NCBI GenBank assembly: GCA_014649555.1
Contig: BMTG01000019.1
Coordinates: 25,290-89,289, forward strand
Direction: 5' to 3'
DNA length: 64,000 nucleotides
From: Streptomyces globisporus
GTDB taxonomy: Bacteria; Actinomycetota; Actinomycetes; Streptomycetales; Streptomycetaceae
Shown: positions 9,522 to 19,229 of the stretch, piece by piece
Layout of the letters: each line of letters starts with the position of its first letter
Numbering within the stretch: the stretch's first letter is position 1
Notes under the pieces: model-generated
Told to the model about the DNA's origin: nothing
Database searches by the model: none
Seen by the model: the letters and a program-made list of their open reading frames with translations, nothing else
Made by a program: the position numbers and the translations under genes

Positions 9522-10877
9522 ATGACCAAGCACGCCCGTGACCGCGCGGTAGTCCTCGGCGCAGGGATGGCGGGGCTGCTCGCCGCGCGCGTCCTGTCCG
9601 AGACGTACAAGGAAGTGCTGGTGATCGACCGGGACCGGTTGGGCGGCACGGAGCAGCGCCGCGGTGTCCCGCACGGACGCCACGCCCACGCGCTGCTGGC
9701 CAAGGGACAGCAGATCCTCAACGAACTCTTCCCCGGACTCGACACCGAACTCACCTCGGCCGGAATCCCCGCCGGGGACATCGCCGGGAACCTGCGGTGG
9801 TACTTCAACGGCCGCCGGCTCCAGCCCTTCGACACCGGTCTGATCAGCGTCTCGGCGACGAGGCCCGAGCTGGAGTCCCACGTGCGCGCACGGGTCGCCG
9901 CGCTGCCACAGGTGAAGATCATGGACGGGTGCGTGATCCGGGGCCTGACCGCCTCGGCCGACCGCAGCCGCGTCACCGGTGTCGAGGTGGTCGACGAGTC
10001 GGGTACGGACACCCCGACGCGCCTGGAGGCCGACCTCGTCGTCGACGTCACGGGGCGCGGCTCGCGGACTCCCGCCTGGCTGGAGGAGTTCGGATACGAG
10101 CGGCCCGCGGAGGACCGCTTCAAGATCGATCTGGCGTACACCACGCGCCACTTCAAGCTCAAGGAAGACCCCTACGGCACGGACCTGTCGATCAACCCGG
10201 TGGCATCGCCGAGCAACCCGCGCGGCGCGTTCTTCCCCCGGCTCGCGGACGGCAGCTCCCAGCTCTCCCTCACCGGAATCCTCGGCGACCACCCGCCCAC
10301 CGACGACGAGGGCTTCCTGGCGTTCGCCAAGTCGCTTGCCGCGCCGGAGATCTACCGGGCCGTCCGCGATGCCGAACCTCTCGACGAACCGGTCACCTTC
10401 CGCTTCCCGGCGAGCGTCCGCCGCCGTTACGAGAGGCTGCGCCGTTTCCCCGGCGGGTTCCTCGTCATGGGCGACGGCGTGTGCAGCTTCAACCCCGTCT
10501 ACGGCCAGGGCATGACGGTCGCCGCCCTGGAGGCCGTGGCGCTGCGGGACCACTTGCGCGACGCCCCGGACCCCGACGCCCTGCGCTTCTTCCGGCGTAT
10601 CTCCACGGTCATCGACGTTCCGTGGGACATCGCCGCCGGAGCGGATCTGAACTTCCCCGGGGTGGAGGGCCCCCGGACCATGAAGGTGAAGATGGCCAAC
10701 GCCTACATGGCCCGCCTGCACGCAGCGGCTGCCGTCGACGGTGCGGTGACCGGGGCGTTCTTCCGGGTGGCCGGGCTGGTGGACCCCCCGCAGGCCCTGA
10801 TGCGCCCCTCCCTCGCCCTGCGGGTCATGCGCAACTCCTCGGCGAAGCCGTCGGTCCCTTCGGGCGCCGCCGTATGA
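9522..10877 (+). CDS. FAD-dependent monooxygenase
   Basis: A 451-residue class A flavoprotein. The Rossmann loop is VVLGAGMAGLLAARVL, the second FAD motif is GDGVCSFNPVYGQGMTVAALEA, and the DG-type region reads LVVDVTGRGSRTP. The flavin-halogenase signature WxWxIP was not found, so I call a monooxygenase and not the SgcC3-type halogenase expected in C-1027. The substrate is unknown; candidates are the aromatic acyl units or the core. Start ATG 9522 follows CGGAGGCGG. It is the first gene of a plus-strand run with the glycosyltransferase and 4,6-dehydratase, which might also mean a sugar or late tailoring role. Confidence 0.75.
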   Translation: MTKHARDRAVVLGAGMAGLLAARVLSETYKEVLVIDRDRLGGTEQRRGVPHGRHAHALLAKGQQILNELFPGLDTELTSAGIPAGDIAGNLRWYFNGRRLQPFDTGLISVSATRPELESHVRARVAALPQVKIMDGCVIRGLTASADRSRVTGVEVVDESGTDTPTRLEADLVVDVTGRGSRTPAWLEEFGYERPAEDRFKIDLAYTTRHFKLKEDPYGTDLSINPVASPSNPRGAFFPRLADGSSQLSLTGILGDHPPTDDEGFLAFAKSLAAPEIYRAVRDAEPLDEPVTFRFPASVRRRYERLRRFPGGFLVMGDGVCSFNPVYGQGMTVAALEAVALRDHLRDAPDPDALRFFRRISTVIDVPWDIAAGADLNFPGVEGPRTMKVKMANAYMARLHAAAAVDGAVTGAFFRVAGLVDPPQALMRPSLALRVMRNSSAKPSVPSGAAV

Positions 10878-10920
10878 CCGCGCGGCCCGTCCGGGGCGGC
10901 TGCCGGGGCCAGGAGCCGAC

Positions 10921-12300
10921 ATGCGGGTGATGATCACGGTGTTCCCGGCACGGGCGCACTTCCTGCCCCTGGTGCCCTATGCCTGGGCCCTGCAGAGCGC
11001 GGGCCACGAGGTATGCGTCGTGGCGCCCCCGGGCTACCCCACCGGGGTGGCCGACCCCGACTTCCACGAGGCCGTCACCGCGGCCGGCCTGAAGTCGGTG
11101 ACCTGCGGGCAGCCGCAGCCGCTGGCGGTCCACGACCGCGACGACCCCGGCTACGCGGCGATGCTGCCGACCGCCGCGGAGTCGGAGCGCTACGTGCGGG
11201 CCCTCGGGATCAGCGAGAAGGAGCGCCCCACCTGGGACGTCTTCTACCACTTCACCTTGCTGGCGATCCGCGACTACCACCCGCCGCGGCCGCGGCAGGA
11301 CGTGGACCAGGTGATCGAGTTCGCCCGGATCTGGCAGCCCGATCTGGTGCTGTGGGACGCCTGGTTCCCCTCCGGCGCGATCGCGGCGCGGGTCAGCGGC
11401 GCCGCGCACGCGCGGGTCCTCGTCGCCCCCGACTACACCGGCTGGGTCACCGAGCGGTTCGCCGCCGCGGGCCCCGCGGCGGGGGCCGACCTCCTTGCCG
11501 AGACGATGCGGCCGCTGGCCGAGCGGTACGGCGTGGAGGTCGACGACGATCTCCTGCTCGGGCAGTGGACGGTCAATCCGTTCCCGGCGCCGATGAACCC
11601 GCCGACCCGGCTCACGAACGTTCCGGTGCGCTACGTGCCCTACACCGGCGCCAGCGTCATGCCCACGTGGCTGTACGCGCCGCCGTCGCGGCCGCGGGTG
11701 GCGCTGTCGCTCGGAGTGTCCGCGCGGGCGTTCCTCAAAGGTGACTGGGGGCGTACCGCCAAACTGCTGGAAGCGGTCGCGGAGCTGGACATCGAGGTGA
11801 TCGCCACACTCAACGACAACCAACTGGCCGAGAGCGGGCCGCTGCCGGACAACGTCCACACACTCGACTACGTACCGCTCGACCAGTTGCTACCCACCTG
11901 CTCGGCCGTCATCCACCACGGATCGACGGGCACCTTCGCCGCGGCGAGCGCGGCCGGGCTGCCCCAGGTGGTCTGCGACACCGACGAGCCGCTCCTGCTC
12001 TTCGGCGAGGACACCCCCGACGGCATCGCGTGGGACTTCACCTGCCAGAAGCAGCTCACCGCGACGCTCACCTCCCGCGTGGTCACCGACTACGGCGCGG
12101 GGGTGCGCATCGACCACCAGAAGCAGACCGCCGGACAGATCCGCGAGCAACTACGCAGGGTGCTCACCGAACCTTCCTTCCGCGAGGGCGCGCGACGAAT
12201 CCGGGAAGACCGGAATTCCGCCCCCAGCCCGGTCGAACTCGTATCGCTCCTGGTAGAACTGACGAAGCGTCATCGCCGTGACAGGGAGGCGGACCGATGA
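10921..12300 (+). CDS. sgcA6: Enediyne glycosyltransferase (GT1 family)
   Basis: A 459-residue GT-B glycosyltransferase like the macrolide and enediyne activator-independent enzymes. The N-terminal segment MRVMITVFPARAHFLPLVPYAWAL is the acceptor-domain start, VLWDAWFPSGAIAA is a linker-region match, and the nucleotide-sugar site is present as DYVPLDQLLPTCSAVIHHGSTGTFAAA with the conserved His. It is expected to attach the aminosugar to the enediyne core. The start has CCAGGAG upstream. Its stop overlaps the start of the 4,6-dehydratase (ATGA), tying sugar synthesis to transfer. Confidence 0.86.
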   Translation: MRVMITVFPARAHFLPLVPYAWALQSAGHEVCVVAPPGYPTGVADPDFHEAVTAAGLKSVTCGQPQPLAVHDRDDPGYAAMLPTAAESERYVRALGISEKERPTWDVFYHFTLLAIRDYHPPRPRQDVDQVIEFARIWQPDLVLWDAWFPSGAIAARVSGAAHARVLVAPDYTGWVTERFAAAGPAAGADLLAETMRPLAERYGVEVDDDLLLGQWTVNPFPAPMNPPTRLTNVPVRYVPYTGASVMPTWLYAPPSRPRVALSLGVSARAFLKGDWGRTAKLLEAVAELDIEVIATLNDNQLAESGPLPDNVHTLDYVPLDQLLPTCSAVIHHGSTGTFAAASAAGLPQVVCDTDEPLLLFGEDTPDGIAWDFTCQKQLTATLTSRVVTDYGAGVRIDHQKQTAGQIREQLRRVLTEPSFREGARRIREDRNSAPSPVELVSLLVELTKRHRRDREADR

Positions 12301-13295
12301 GGATGCTGGTGACGGGCGGAGCCGGTTTCATCGGCTCGCAGTTCGTGCGGGCCACACTGCACGGCGAGCTGCCGGGTTCCGAGGACGCCCGGGTGACGGT
12401 CCTGGACAAGCTGACGTACTCCGGCAACCCGGCCAACCTCACCGCCGTCGCGGCCCATCCGCGGTACACCTTCGTCCAGGGCGACACCGTCGACCCGCGC
12501 GTCGTCGACGAGGTGGTCGCCGGCCACGACGTCATCGTCCACTTCGCGGCGGAGTCGCACGTGGACCGCTCGATCGACACCGCCACCCGGTTCGTCACGA
12601 CCAACGTGCTCGGGACCCAGACGTTGCTGGAAGCGGCTCTCCGGCACGGGGTCGGCCGGTTCGTGCACGTGTCGACCGACGAGGTCTACGGTTCGATCGC
12701 CTCCGGCTCATGGACCGAGGACACCCCGCTCGCCCCCAACGTCCCCTACGCGGCGTCGAAGGCGGGTTCGGACCTGATGGCGCTTGCCTGGCACCGTACC
12801 CGGGGCCTGGACGTCGTCGTCACCCGGTGCACCAACAACTACGGCCCCTACCAGTACCCCGAGAAGGTGATCCCGCTCTTCGTCACCAACATCCTCGACG
12901 GCTTGCGGGTGCCCCTGTACGGGGACGGCGCCCACCGCCGGGACTGGCTGCACGTGTCCGACCACTGCCGGGCCATCCAGATGGTCATGAACTCCGGCCG
13001 GGCCGGGGAGGTCTACCACATCGGCGGCGGCACCGAACTCTCCAACGAGGAACTCACCGGCCTGTTGCTCACGGCGTGCGGCACCGACTGGTCCTGCGTG
13101 GACCGGGTGGCCGACCGGCAGGGGCACGACCGCCGCTACTCGCTCGACATCACGAAGATCCAACAGGAACTGGGCTACGAGCCCCTGGTCGCCTTCGAGG
13201 ACGGCCTGGCCGCGACGGTGAAGTGGTACCACGAGAACCGTTCGTGGTGGCAGCCGCTGAAGGAAGCGGCCGGCCTCCTGGACGCCGTCGGCTGA
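12297..13295 (+). CDS. dTDP-glucose 4,6-dehydratase
   Basis: A 332-residue short-chain dehydrogenase of the RmlB type. It has the NAD-binding loop VTGGAGFIGSQF, the motif HFAAESHVDRSI, the catalytic STDEVYG, the YAASK pair at about residues 151-155, and TRCTNNYGPYQYPEKVIPLF, all diagnostic for dTDP-glucose 4,6-dehydratase. It converts dTDP-glucose to the 4-keto-6-deoxy sugar that feeds the epimerase, C-methyl- and N-methyltransferases of this cluster. Nucleotidyltransferase and aminotransferase genes for the pathway are not in this window and probably lie to the left. It overlaps the glycosyltransferase gene by four bases. Confidence 0.93.
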   Translation: MRMLVTGGAGFIGSQFVRATLHGELPGSEDARVTVLDKLTYSGNPANLTAVAAHPRYTFVQGDTVDPRVVDEVVAGHDVIVHFAAESHVDRSIDTATRFVTTNVLGTQTLLEAALRHGVGRFVHVSTDEVYGSIASGSWTEDTPLAPNVPYAASKAGSDLMALAWHRTRGLDVVVTRCTNNYGPYQYPEKVIPLFVTNILDGLRVPLYGDGAHRRDWLHVSDHCRAIQMVMNSGRAGEVYHIGGGTELSNEELTGLLLTACGTDWSCVDRVADRQGHDRRYSLDITKIQQELGYEPLVAFEDGLAATVKWYHENRSWWQPLKEAAGLLDAVG

Positions 13296-13337
13296 CGGCA
13301 CCTACCGCTCGGACACCCCAGGAAAGGAGCCACCTCC

Positions 13338-14903
13338 GTGACAGCAGTCAAGGAGCCGACGTCCCGCGCAGGACGGCGGGAGTGGATCGCTCTCGTCGTC
13401 CTCTCCTTGCCCACGATGCTGTTGATGCTGGACATCAACGTCCTCATGCTGGCCTTGCCGCAGTTGAGCGAGGATCTCGGCGCGAGCAGCACGCAACAGC
13501 TGTGGATCACCGACATCTACGGATTCGCGATCGCCGGCTTCCTGGTGACCATGGGCACCCTCGGCGACCGGATCGGCCGCCGCAGGCTGCTGCTCGGGGG
13601 CGCGGCCGTCTTCGCGGTCGTGTCCGTCGTCGCCGCGTTCTCCGACAGCGCGGCGATGCTCGTCGTCAGCCGCGCCGTGCTCGGCGTCGCCGGGGCCACG
13701 GTGATGCCCTCGACGCTCGCGCTCATCAGCAACATGTTCGAGGACCCCAAGGAGCGGGGCACCGCCATCGCCATGTGGGCGAGCGCCATGATGGCCGGGG
13801 TCGCCCTCGGGCCCGCCGTCGGCGGCCTGGTCCTCGCCGCGTTCTGGTGGGGATCGGTGTTCCTCATCGCCGTGCCGGTGATGCTGCTGGTGGTGGTCAC
13901 CGGCCCCGTGCTGCTCACCGAGTCCCGCGACCCGGACGCCGGACGGCTGGACCTGCTGAGCGCGGGGCTCTCCCTCGCGACCGTGCTGCCGGTGATCTAC
14001 GGACTGAAGGAGCTCGCCCGGAGCGGGTGGGACCCGCTCGCCGCCGGCGCGGTGATCCTCGGCGTGATCTTCGGCGCGCTGTTCGTCCAGCGTCAGCGGC
14101 GTTTGGCCGACCCCATGCTGGACCTCGGCCTCTTCGCCGATCGCACCCTGCGGGCGGGCCTGACGGTCAGTCTGGTCAACGCCGTCATCATGGGGGGGAC
14201 CGGACTGATGGTCGCCCTGTACCTCCAGACGATCGCCGGTCACTCCCCGCTGGCCGCCGGGCTGTGGCTGCTGATCCCGGCCTGCATGCTCGTCGTGGGC
14301 GTACAGCTGTCGAACCTGCTGGCCCAGCGGATGCCCCCTTCCCGGGTGCTGCTGGGCGGACTGCTGATCGCGGCCGTCGGACAGCTCCTGATCACCCAGG
14401 TGGACACCGAGGACACCGCCCTCCTCATCGCGGCCACCACCCTGATCTACTTCGGCGCCTCACCGGTGGGGCCGATCACCACGGGCGCGATCATGGGAGC
14501 CGCGCCCCCGGAGAAGGCGGGTGCCGCCTCGTCGCTGTCCGCCACCGGCGGCGAGTTCGGAGTGGCGCTCGGCATCGCGGGCCTGGGGAGTCTGGGCACC
14601 GTCGTGTACAGCGCCGGAGTCGAGGTGCCGGACGCGGCCGGGCCCGCCGACGCCGACGCCGCGCAGGAGAGCATCGCCGGCGCCCTGCACACGGCCGGTC
14701 AGCTGGCACCGGGCAGCGCCGACGCCCTGCTGGACTCCGCGCGCGCGGCCTTCACCAGCGGCGTGCAGTCCGTCGCCGCCGTCTGCGCCGTGTTCTCCCT
14801 GGCGCTCGCCGTCCTCATCGGCACCCGGCTGCGGGACATCTCCGCGATGGACCACGGGCACGGCGAGGAACCGGCCGAGAACGACGCTCAACCGGCCACA
14901 TGA
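13338..14903 (+). CDS. MFS efflux transporter, DHA2 (14-TM) type
   Basis: A 521-residue transporter of the EmrB/QacA family. It shows about 14 hydrophobic segments, the motif A region GTLGDRIGRRRLLLGGA, and the motif C-like segment SAMMAGVALGPAVGG in TM5. A likely role is export of the enediyne or its chromophore and self-protection, as for SgcB in C-1027. The start is GTG 13338 with AAAGGAG seven bases upstream. It continues the plus-strand run 42 bases after the dehydratase. Which of the three pumps in this window is the main exporter cannot be decided. Confidence 0.88.
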   Translation: MTAVKEPTSRAGRREWIALVVLSLPTMLLMLDINVLMLALPQLSEDLGASSTQQLWITDIYGFAIAGFLVTMGTLGDRIGRRRLLLGGAAVFAVVSVVAAFSDSAAMLVVSRAVLGVAGATVMPSTLALISNMFEDPKERGTAIAMWASAMMAGVALGPAVGGLVLAAFWWGSVFLIAVPVMLLVVVTGPVLLTESRDPDAGRLDLLSAGLSLATVLPVIYGLKELARSGWDPLAAGAVILGVIFGALFVQRQRRLADPMLDLGLFADRTLRAGLTVSLVNAVIMGGTGLMVALYLQTIAGHSPLAAGLWLLIPACMLVVGVQLSNLLAQRMPPSRVLLGGLLIAAVGQLLITQVDTEDTALLIAATTLIYFGASPVGPITTGAIMGAAPPEKAGAASSLSATGGEFGVALGIAGLGSLGTVVYSAGVEVPDAAGPADADAAQESIAGALHTAGQLAPGSADALLDSARAAFTSGVQSVAAVCAVFSLALAVLIGTRLRDISAMDHGHGEEPAENDAQPAT

Positions 14904-14985
14904 GCGCACTTCCGGAGATGCAACGGCCGCCGTCGAGGTATGAGGATCACCTTCCGGGGTGCACCTGCACGGCAACGGAGGCGTA

Positions 14986-16296
14986 GTGGAGTACTGGAAC
15001 AGCACGGCGGAGACCATGCCCCGCCAGGAACTCGAACAGTGGAAGTGGCGCAGGCTCCAGGCCGCCATGGACCACGCCAGAAGGCTTTCGCCCTTCTGGC
15101 GGGAACGACTCCCCGAGAACATCACCTCCATGGCGGACTACGCGGCGCGGGTGCCTCTCCTGCGCAAGGCCGACCTCCTCGCCGCGGAAGCCGCGTCTCC
15201 CCCCTACGGCACCTGGCCCTCGCTGGATCCGGCGCTCGGAGTGCGCCATCACCAGACCAGCGGCACCAGCGGTAACCCCCCCATCCGGACGTTCGACACC
15301 GAACGCGACTGGGCCTGGTGCGTGGACACGTTCTGCACGGCGCTCCACAGCATGGGCGTGCGCCCGCACCACAAGGGTCTGGTGGCGTTCGGCTACGGGC
15401 TGTTCGCCGGATTCTGGGGCATGCACTACGGCCTCGAGCGCATGGGCGCCACGGTCATCCCGGCCGGCGGCCTCGACTCCCGCTCCCGGGTACGGCTGCT
15501 GGTCGACTACCAGATCGAGGTGCTCGGCCTCACACCGAGCTATGCGATGCGGCTGATCGAGACGGCCCGCGAGATGGGCATCGACCTCGCCCGCGAGGCC
15601 AACGTCCAGATCATCCTGGCCGGGGCGGAGCCGCGCTCCGCGTTCACCACCCGCACCATCGAGGAGGCCTTCGGTGCCCGGGTCTTCAACGCCGCGGGCA
15701 CCACTGAGTTCGGGGGGGTGTTCATGTTCGAGTGCACCGCCCGGCGCGAGGCCTGCCACATCATCGAACCCTCGTGCATCGAGGAGGTGCTCGACCCGGT
15801 GACGGAACAGCCCGTCGGCTACGGCGAGGAGGGCGTCCGAGTCACCACCGGGCTGAACCGTGAGGGGATGCAGCTCTTCCGGCACTGGACCGAGGACGTC
15901 GTGGTCAAGCGGCCCCACAGCGAGTGCGGCTGCGGCCGGACGTGGGACTTCTACGACGGCGGCATCCTTCGGCGCGTGGACGACATGCGCAAGATACGCG
16001 GGGTCTCGATCACCCCGGTGATGATCGAGGATGTGCTGCGCGGCTTCGACGAGGTGAACGAGTTCCACTCGTCCATCCGGACCGTCCGCGGACTCGACAC
16101 GATCCACGTCAAGGTCGAGGCGGGAGACATCTCGGGTGAGGCGGCCGAGAGACTGTGCGGCCGCATCACCGAGGAGTTCAAGCGTGAGATAGGCATACGG
16201 CCCCAGGTGGAGCTGACCCCCGCGGGCAGCCTCCCCCGATCGAAGTGGAAGGCGGCACGACTTCATGACGAGCGCGAACTCGCCCCTCAGGCCTGA
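14986..16296 (+). CDS. PaaK-like adenylate-forming ligase, second copy
   Basis: A 436-residue phenylacetate-CoA-ligase-type enzyme. The loop is [16 protein letters not shown], the middle motif is [12 protein letters not shown], and the C-terminal region carries [10 protein letters not shown] with three cysteines and [27 protein letters not shown] at 14986 with GGAGG just upstream was preferred to a GTG at 14959. It is not closely similar by eye to the ligase at 5130-6584 and probably acts on a different acid. Its last 32 bases overlap a small gene, and the SgcC-type hydroxylase follows. It could be the D-series CoA ligase of the benzoxazolinate path or activate an aromatic or starter acid. 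Confidence 0.8.
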   Translation: MEYWNSTAETMPRQELEQWKWRRLQAAMDHARRLSPFWRERLPENITSMADYAARVPLLRKADLLAAEAASPPYGTWPSLDPALGVRHHQTSGTSGNPPIRTFDTERDWAWCVDTFCTALHSMGVRPHHKGLVAFGYGLFAGFWGMHYGLERMGATVIPAGGLDSRSRVRLLVDYQIEVLGLTPSYAMRLIETAREMGIDLAREANVQIILAGAEPRSAFTTRTIEEAFGARVFNAAGTTEFGGVFMFECTARREACHIIEPSCIEEVLDPVTEQPVGYGEEGVRVTTGLNREGMQLFRHWTEDVVVKRPHSECGCGRTWDFYDGGILRRVDDMRKIRGVSITPVMIEDVLRGFDEVNEFHSSIRTVRGLDTIHVKVEAGDISGEAAERLCGRITEEFKREIGIRPQVELTPAGSLPRSKWKAARLHDERELAPQA

Positions 16297-16474
16297 GCAG
16301 GTGGAGCAGCTCCTGGGGAGCTACCGGAGCCTGGGCCTGCTGGAGCAGAGCTGCGCGGTCCCGGCCGTGCTCGCCGCGGTCAGGGCCGCCCGTGCGGAAC
16401 TCCGTATCGCCCTGGACGGCCAGGGCGTGGAGTTCGAGTACTACCGGGGGCACGACGACAGCCTCGTGGCCTGA
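16265..16474 (+). CDS. Small hypothetical protein coupled to the ligase
   Basis: A 69-residue protein with no family I recognise. It is mainly alpha-helical by composition, with [19 protein letters not shown], an Ala/Arg-rich helix ([16 protein letters not shown]) and a tail with [10 protein letters not shown]. No membrane segment or cysteine motif beyond one Cys is present. The ATG lies inside the end of the PaaK-like gene with GGAAGGCGG upstream, so it is probably coupled to it. A small partner or allosteric subunit of the ligase is possible but is only inferred from overlap. Confidence 0.6.
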   Translation: MTSANSPLRPEQVEQLLGSYRSLGLLEQSCAVPAVLAAVRAARAELRIALDGQGVEFEYYRGHDDSLVA

Positions 16475-16514
16475 ACCCACCCCCGGTTCGCCGGGTCAGA
16501 CGAAAGGGAGACCG

Positions 16515-18098
16515 GTGCCCCACGGTGCAGAGCGCGAAGCGAGCCCGGCCGAGGAGAGCGCCGGCACCCGGCCGCTGACCGGCGAGGAGTATCTGGAGAG
16601 CCTGCGGGACGCGCGGGAGGTGTACCTCGACGGCAGCCGCGTCAAGGACGTCACCGCGCATCCCGCGTTCCACAACCCGGCCCGGATGACGGCCCGGCTG
16701 TACGACAGCCTGCACGACCCCGCCCAGAAAGGGGTCCTGACGGCGCCCACCGATGCCGGTGACGGTTTCACCCACCGCTTCTTCACCGCACCGCGCAGCG
16801 TCGACGACCTGGTCAAGGACCAGGCCGCCATCGCATCCTGGGCGCGCAAGAGCTACGGCTGGATGGGGCGCAGCCCCGACTACAAGGCGTCGTTCCTCGG
16901 CACGCTGGGGGCCAACGCCGACTTCTACGAGCCCTTCGCGGACAACGCCCGGCGCTGGTACCGGGAGTCGCAGGAGAAGGTGCTGTACTGGAACCACGCC
17001 TTCCTTCACCCGCCGGTCGACCGGTCGCTGCCCGCCGACGAGGTGGGCGACGTCTTCATCCACGTCGAGCGGGAGACCGACGCGGGCCTGGTGGTGAGCG
17101 GGGCCAAGGTCGTCGCGACCGGATCGGCCCTCACCCACGCGGCGTTCATCTCGCACTGGGGACTTCCCATCAAGGACCGGAAGTTCGCCCTGGTGGCCAC
17201 CGTGCCGATGGACGCGGACGGCCTCAAGGTGATCTGCCGTCCCTCCTACTCCGCAAACGCGGCGACCACGGGCAGCCCGTTCGACAACCCGCTGTCCTCA
17301 CGGCTGGACGAGAACGACGCCATCCTCGTACTCGACCAGGTGCTGATCCCCTGGGAGAACGTGTTCGTCTACGGCAACCTGGGCAAGGTACACCTCCTCG
17401 CCGGACAGTCCGGGATGATCGAACGCGCCACCTTCCACGGGTGCACCCGGCTCGCCGTGAAGCTGGAGTTCATCGCCGGGCTGCTGGCCAAGGCGCTGGA
17501 CATCACCGGGGCGAAGGACTTCCGCGGCGTGCAGACCCGGCTCGGAGAAGTCCTGGCCTGGCGCAACCTCTTCTGGTCGCTGTCGGACGCGGCGGCCCGC
17601 AACCCCGTCCCCTGGAAGAACGGCACGCTCCTGCCCAACCCTCAGGCGGGTATGGCCTACCGCTGGTTCATGCAGATCGGCTACCCGCGGGTCCTGGAGA
17701 TCGTCCAACAGGACGTGGCCAGCGGCCTCATGTACGTCAACTCCTCCACGGAGGACTTCCGCAACCCCGAGACCGGCCCCTACTTGGAGAAGTACCTCCG
17801 GGGCAGCGACGGCGCAGGCGCCGTCGAGCGTGTCAAGGTGATGAAGCTGCTGTGGGACGCGGTGGGATCCGACTTCGGCGGCCGGCACGAACTCTACGAG
17901 CGGAACTACTCCGGGAACCACGAGAACACCCGGATCGAGTTGCTGCTGTCGCAGACGGCGAGCGGCAAACTGGACTCGTACATGGACTTCGCCCAGGCAT
18001 GCATGGACGAGTACGACCTGGACGGCTGGACCGCTCCCGACCTGGAGTCGTTTCACGCGATGCGTTCCGCTTCCCGCGACCTTCTCGGAGGGCTGTAG
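16515..18098 (+). CDS. sgcC: FAD-dependent beta-tyrosyl-PCP 3-hydroxylase (SgcC type)
   Basis: A 527-residue member of the two-component 4-hydroxyphenylacetate 3-monooxygenase (HpaB) family. Recognisable segments are [77 protein letters not shown] and [15 protein letters not shown]. In C-1027, SgcC hydroxylates the 3-position of beta-tyrosine while it is bound to the carrier SgcC2, using reduced flavin from SgcE6; homologues of both partners are in this window. Start GTG 16515 has AAAGGGAG upstream. A long perfect hairpin follows directly after the stop. Confidence 0.9.
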   Translation: MPHGAEREASPAEESAGTRPLTGEEYLESLRDAREVYLDGSRVKDVTAHPAFHNPARMTARLYDSLHDPAQKGVLTAPTDAGDGFTHRFFTAPRSVDDLVKDQAAIASWARKSYGWMGRSPDYKASFLGTLGANADFYEPFADNARRWYRESQEKVLYWNHAFLHPPVDRSLPADEVGDVFIHVERETDAGLVVSGAKVVATGSALTHAAFISHWGLPIKDRKFALVATVPMDADGLKVICRPSYSANAATTGSPFDNPLSSRLDENDAILVLDQVLIPWENVFVYGNLGKVHLLAGQSGMIERATFHGCTRLAVKLEFIAGLLAKALDITGAKDFRGVQTRLGEVLAWRNLFWSLSDAAARNPVPWKNGTLLPNPQAGMAYRWFMQIGYPRVLEIVQQDVASGLMYVNSSTEDFRNPETGPYLEKYLRGSDGAGAVERVKVMKLLWDAVGSDFGGRHELYERNYSGNHENTRIELLLSQTASGKLDSYMDFAQACMDEYDLDGWTAPDLESFHAMRSASRDLLGGL

Positions 18099-18100
18099 TT

Positions 18101-18161
18101 CCCCGACGGTGTACTGCGGCCCCCGGACGCGATGTCCGGGGGCCGCAGTACACCGTCGGGG
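18101..18161. terminator. Perfect 28-bp inverted repeat, bidirectional terminator
   Basis: The arms at 18101-18128 and 18134-18161 are exact reverse complements with a 5-base loop (gcgat). The repeat sits between the convergent sgcC-like and alpha/beta-hydrolase genes, beginning two bases after the sgcC stop. There is no T-run, so this is a hairpin-type bidirectional terminator of the kind seen in streptomycetes. Confidence 0.85.
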
Positions 18162-18171
18162 CGGCTGGTGC

Positions 18172-19008
18172 TCAGCCGCGCAGGAATCCGATGAGCTCGG
18201 GGGCGAGCTTCTTGGGCGCCATGGCGACGGCACCGTGGTTGAGCCCGTTCAGGGTGCGGTGGCTCGCGTCGGGGAGGACTCCGGTGAGTTCCTTCGCGGC
18301 ACGCTGGAAACCGTCGGGGCTCTTGGAACCGGTCAGCACCAGGGTCGGGGCCGACGCCGCCGACCACGGCTCGGCGGGGAGCGGCTTGCCCTGCTGGGTG
18401 TCGCCCATCACCGCGATGTCGTAGGGAAGCGTGTTGGCCAGGCCCTTGAGGTTGGACCAGACACCGGGCATCAGGCGCATGGCACCGACCATGAAGGAGG
18501 GCATGCCCTGCGCCTTGACCATGAAGGCCTTGACCGCGTCGCTGCGTCGGTCCTCCGCCAGAAGGCTGTCGATCTGACCGCCGAAGCCGGCGGGCGGGCC
18601 GAAGCCGTCCGAGGTGACGGAGAACGGCGGCTCGTAGACCGCGAGCTTGTTCACCTTCAGGCCGGCGGCGGCGGCTCGCAGGGCGAGCACCGCGCCGGAA
18701 GAGCTGCCGAACAGGGAGGCTGAACCGCCGACCTGGTCGATCAGCGCCGCGATGTCCTCGATCTCGCGCTCGACCGCGTACGCCGGACCGTCGGCGCTGG
18801 CGCCGCGGCCCCGACGGTCGTAGTTGACGACCGTGAAGTGCTCGGCGAGGAGACCGGCGAGCTTCTTGGCGTCGGAGCGGTCGGCCAAGGCGGAGGCCAC
18901 CAGGATCACCGCCGGCCCCTCGCCCGACTTGTCGAAGGCGATCGTGGTGCCGTCGGCCGATACCGTCGTCGATTCCACCTTGGCTGCTTTCTCACGGGTT
19001 GAAGACAT
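18172..19008 (-). CDS. Alpha/beta hydrolase
   Basis: A 278-residue alpha/beta-hydrolase-fold protein. The oxyanion and sheet region reads VILVASALADRSDAKKLAGLL, followed by VVNYDRRGRGASADG, and the nucleophile elbow is LFGSSSGAVLA with a central Ser. The His late in the chain is probably in TLNGLNHGAVAM. Such proteins are common in antibiotic clusters as hydrolases or as stress and resistance factors; no specific substrate is indicated. ATG 19008 has GAGGGAAGC upstream. It follows the SgcJ-like gene on the same strand after about 220 bases that may carry its own promoter. Confidence 0.75.
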   Translation of the reverse strand: MSSTREKAAKVESTTVSADGTTIAFDKSGEGPAVILVASALADRSDAKKLAGLLAEHFTVVNYDRRGRGASADGPAYAVEREIEDIAALIDQVGGSASLFGSSSGAVLALRAAAAGLKVNKLAVYEPPFSVTSDGFGPPAGFGGQIDSLLAEDRRSDAVKAFMVKAQGMPSFMVGAMRLMPGVWSNLKGLANTLPYDIAVMGDTQQGKPLPAEPWSAASAPTLVLTGSKSPDGFQRAAKELTGVLPDASHRTLNGLNHGAVAMAPKKLAPELIGFLRG

Positions 19009-19229
19009 AGCTTCCCTCAGATCACATTGTGGGGCGTGCTGCCGACAGTGGAGACCGGCGTCCGGAGGAAAAGTAATCGGTCCTGCCGGAATTGGGGTTC
19101 CGGAGGGCACGCCGACCGTTGCACGACGGCGCGCCCCGACCTTCCGGACATTGTCGTGCCCTCAGGTGCGTTTCGCATCTTCAGGAGTGCTCAGTGATCC
19201 GTGAGGTGAGATAGCGGACGGTGGTCCGG

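Noticed and set aside
9522-10877. Flavin halogenase (SgcC3) call
   Set aside because: The WxWxIP signature is absent and the C-terminal pattern is that of a class A monooxygenase.
12278-14986. 902-residue plus-strand frame over the dehydratase and MFS genes
   Set aside because: It runs in the wrong phase across two clear genes and consists of Arg/Pro/Gly-rich sequence without family motifs.
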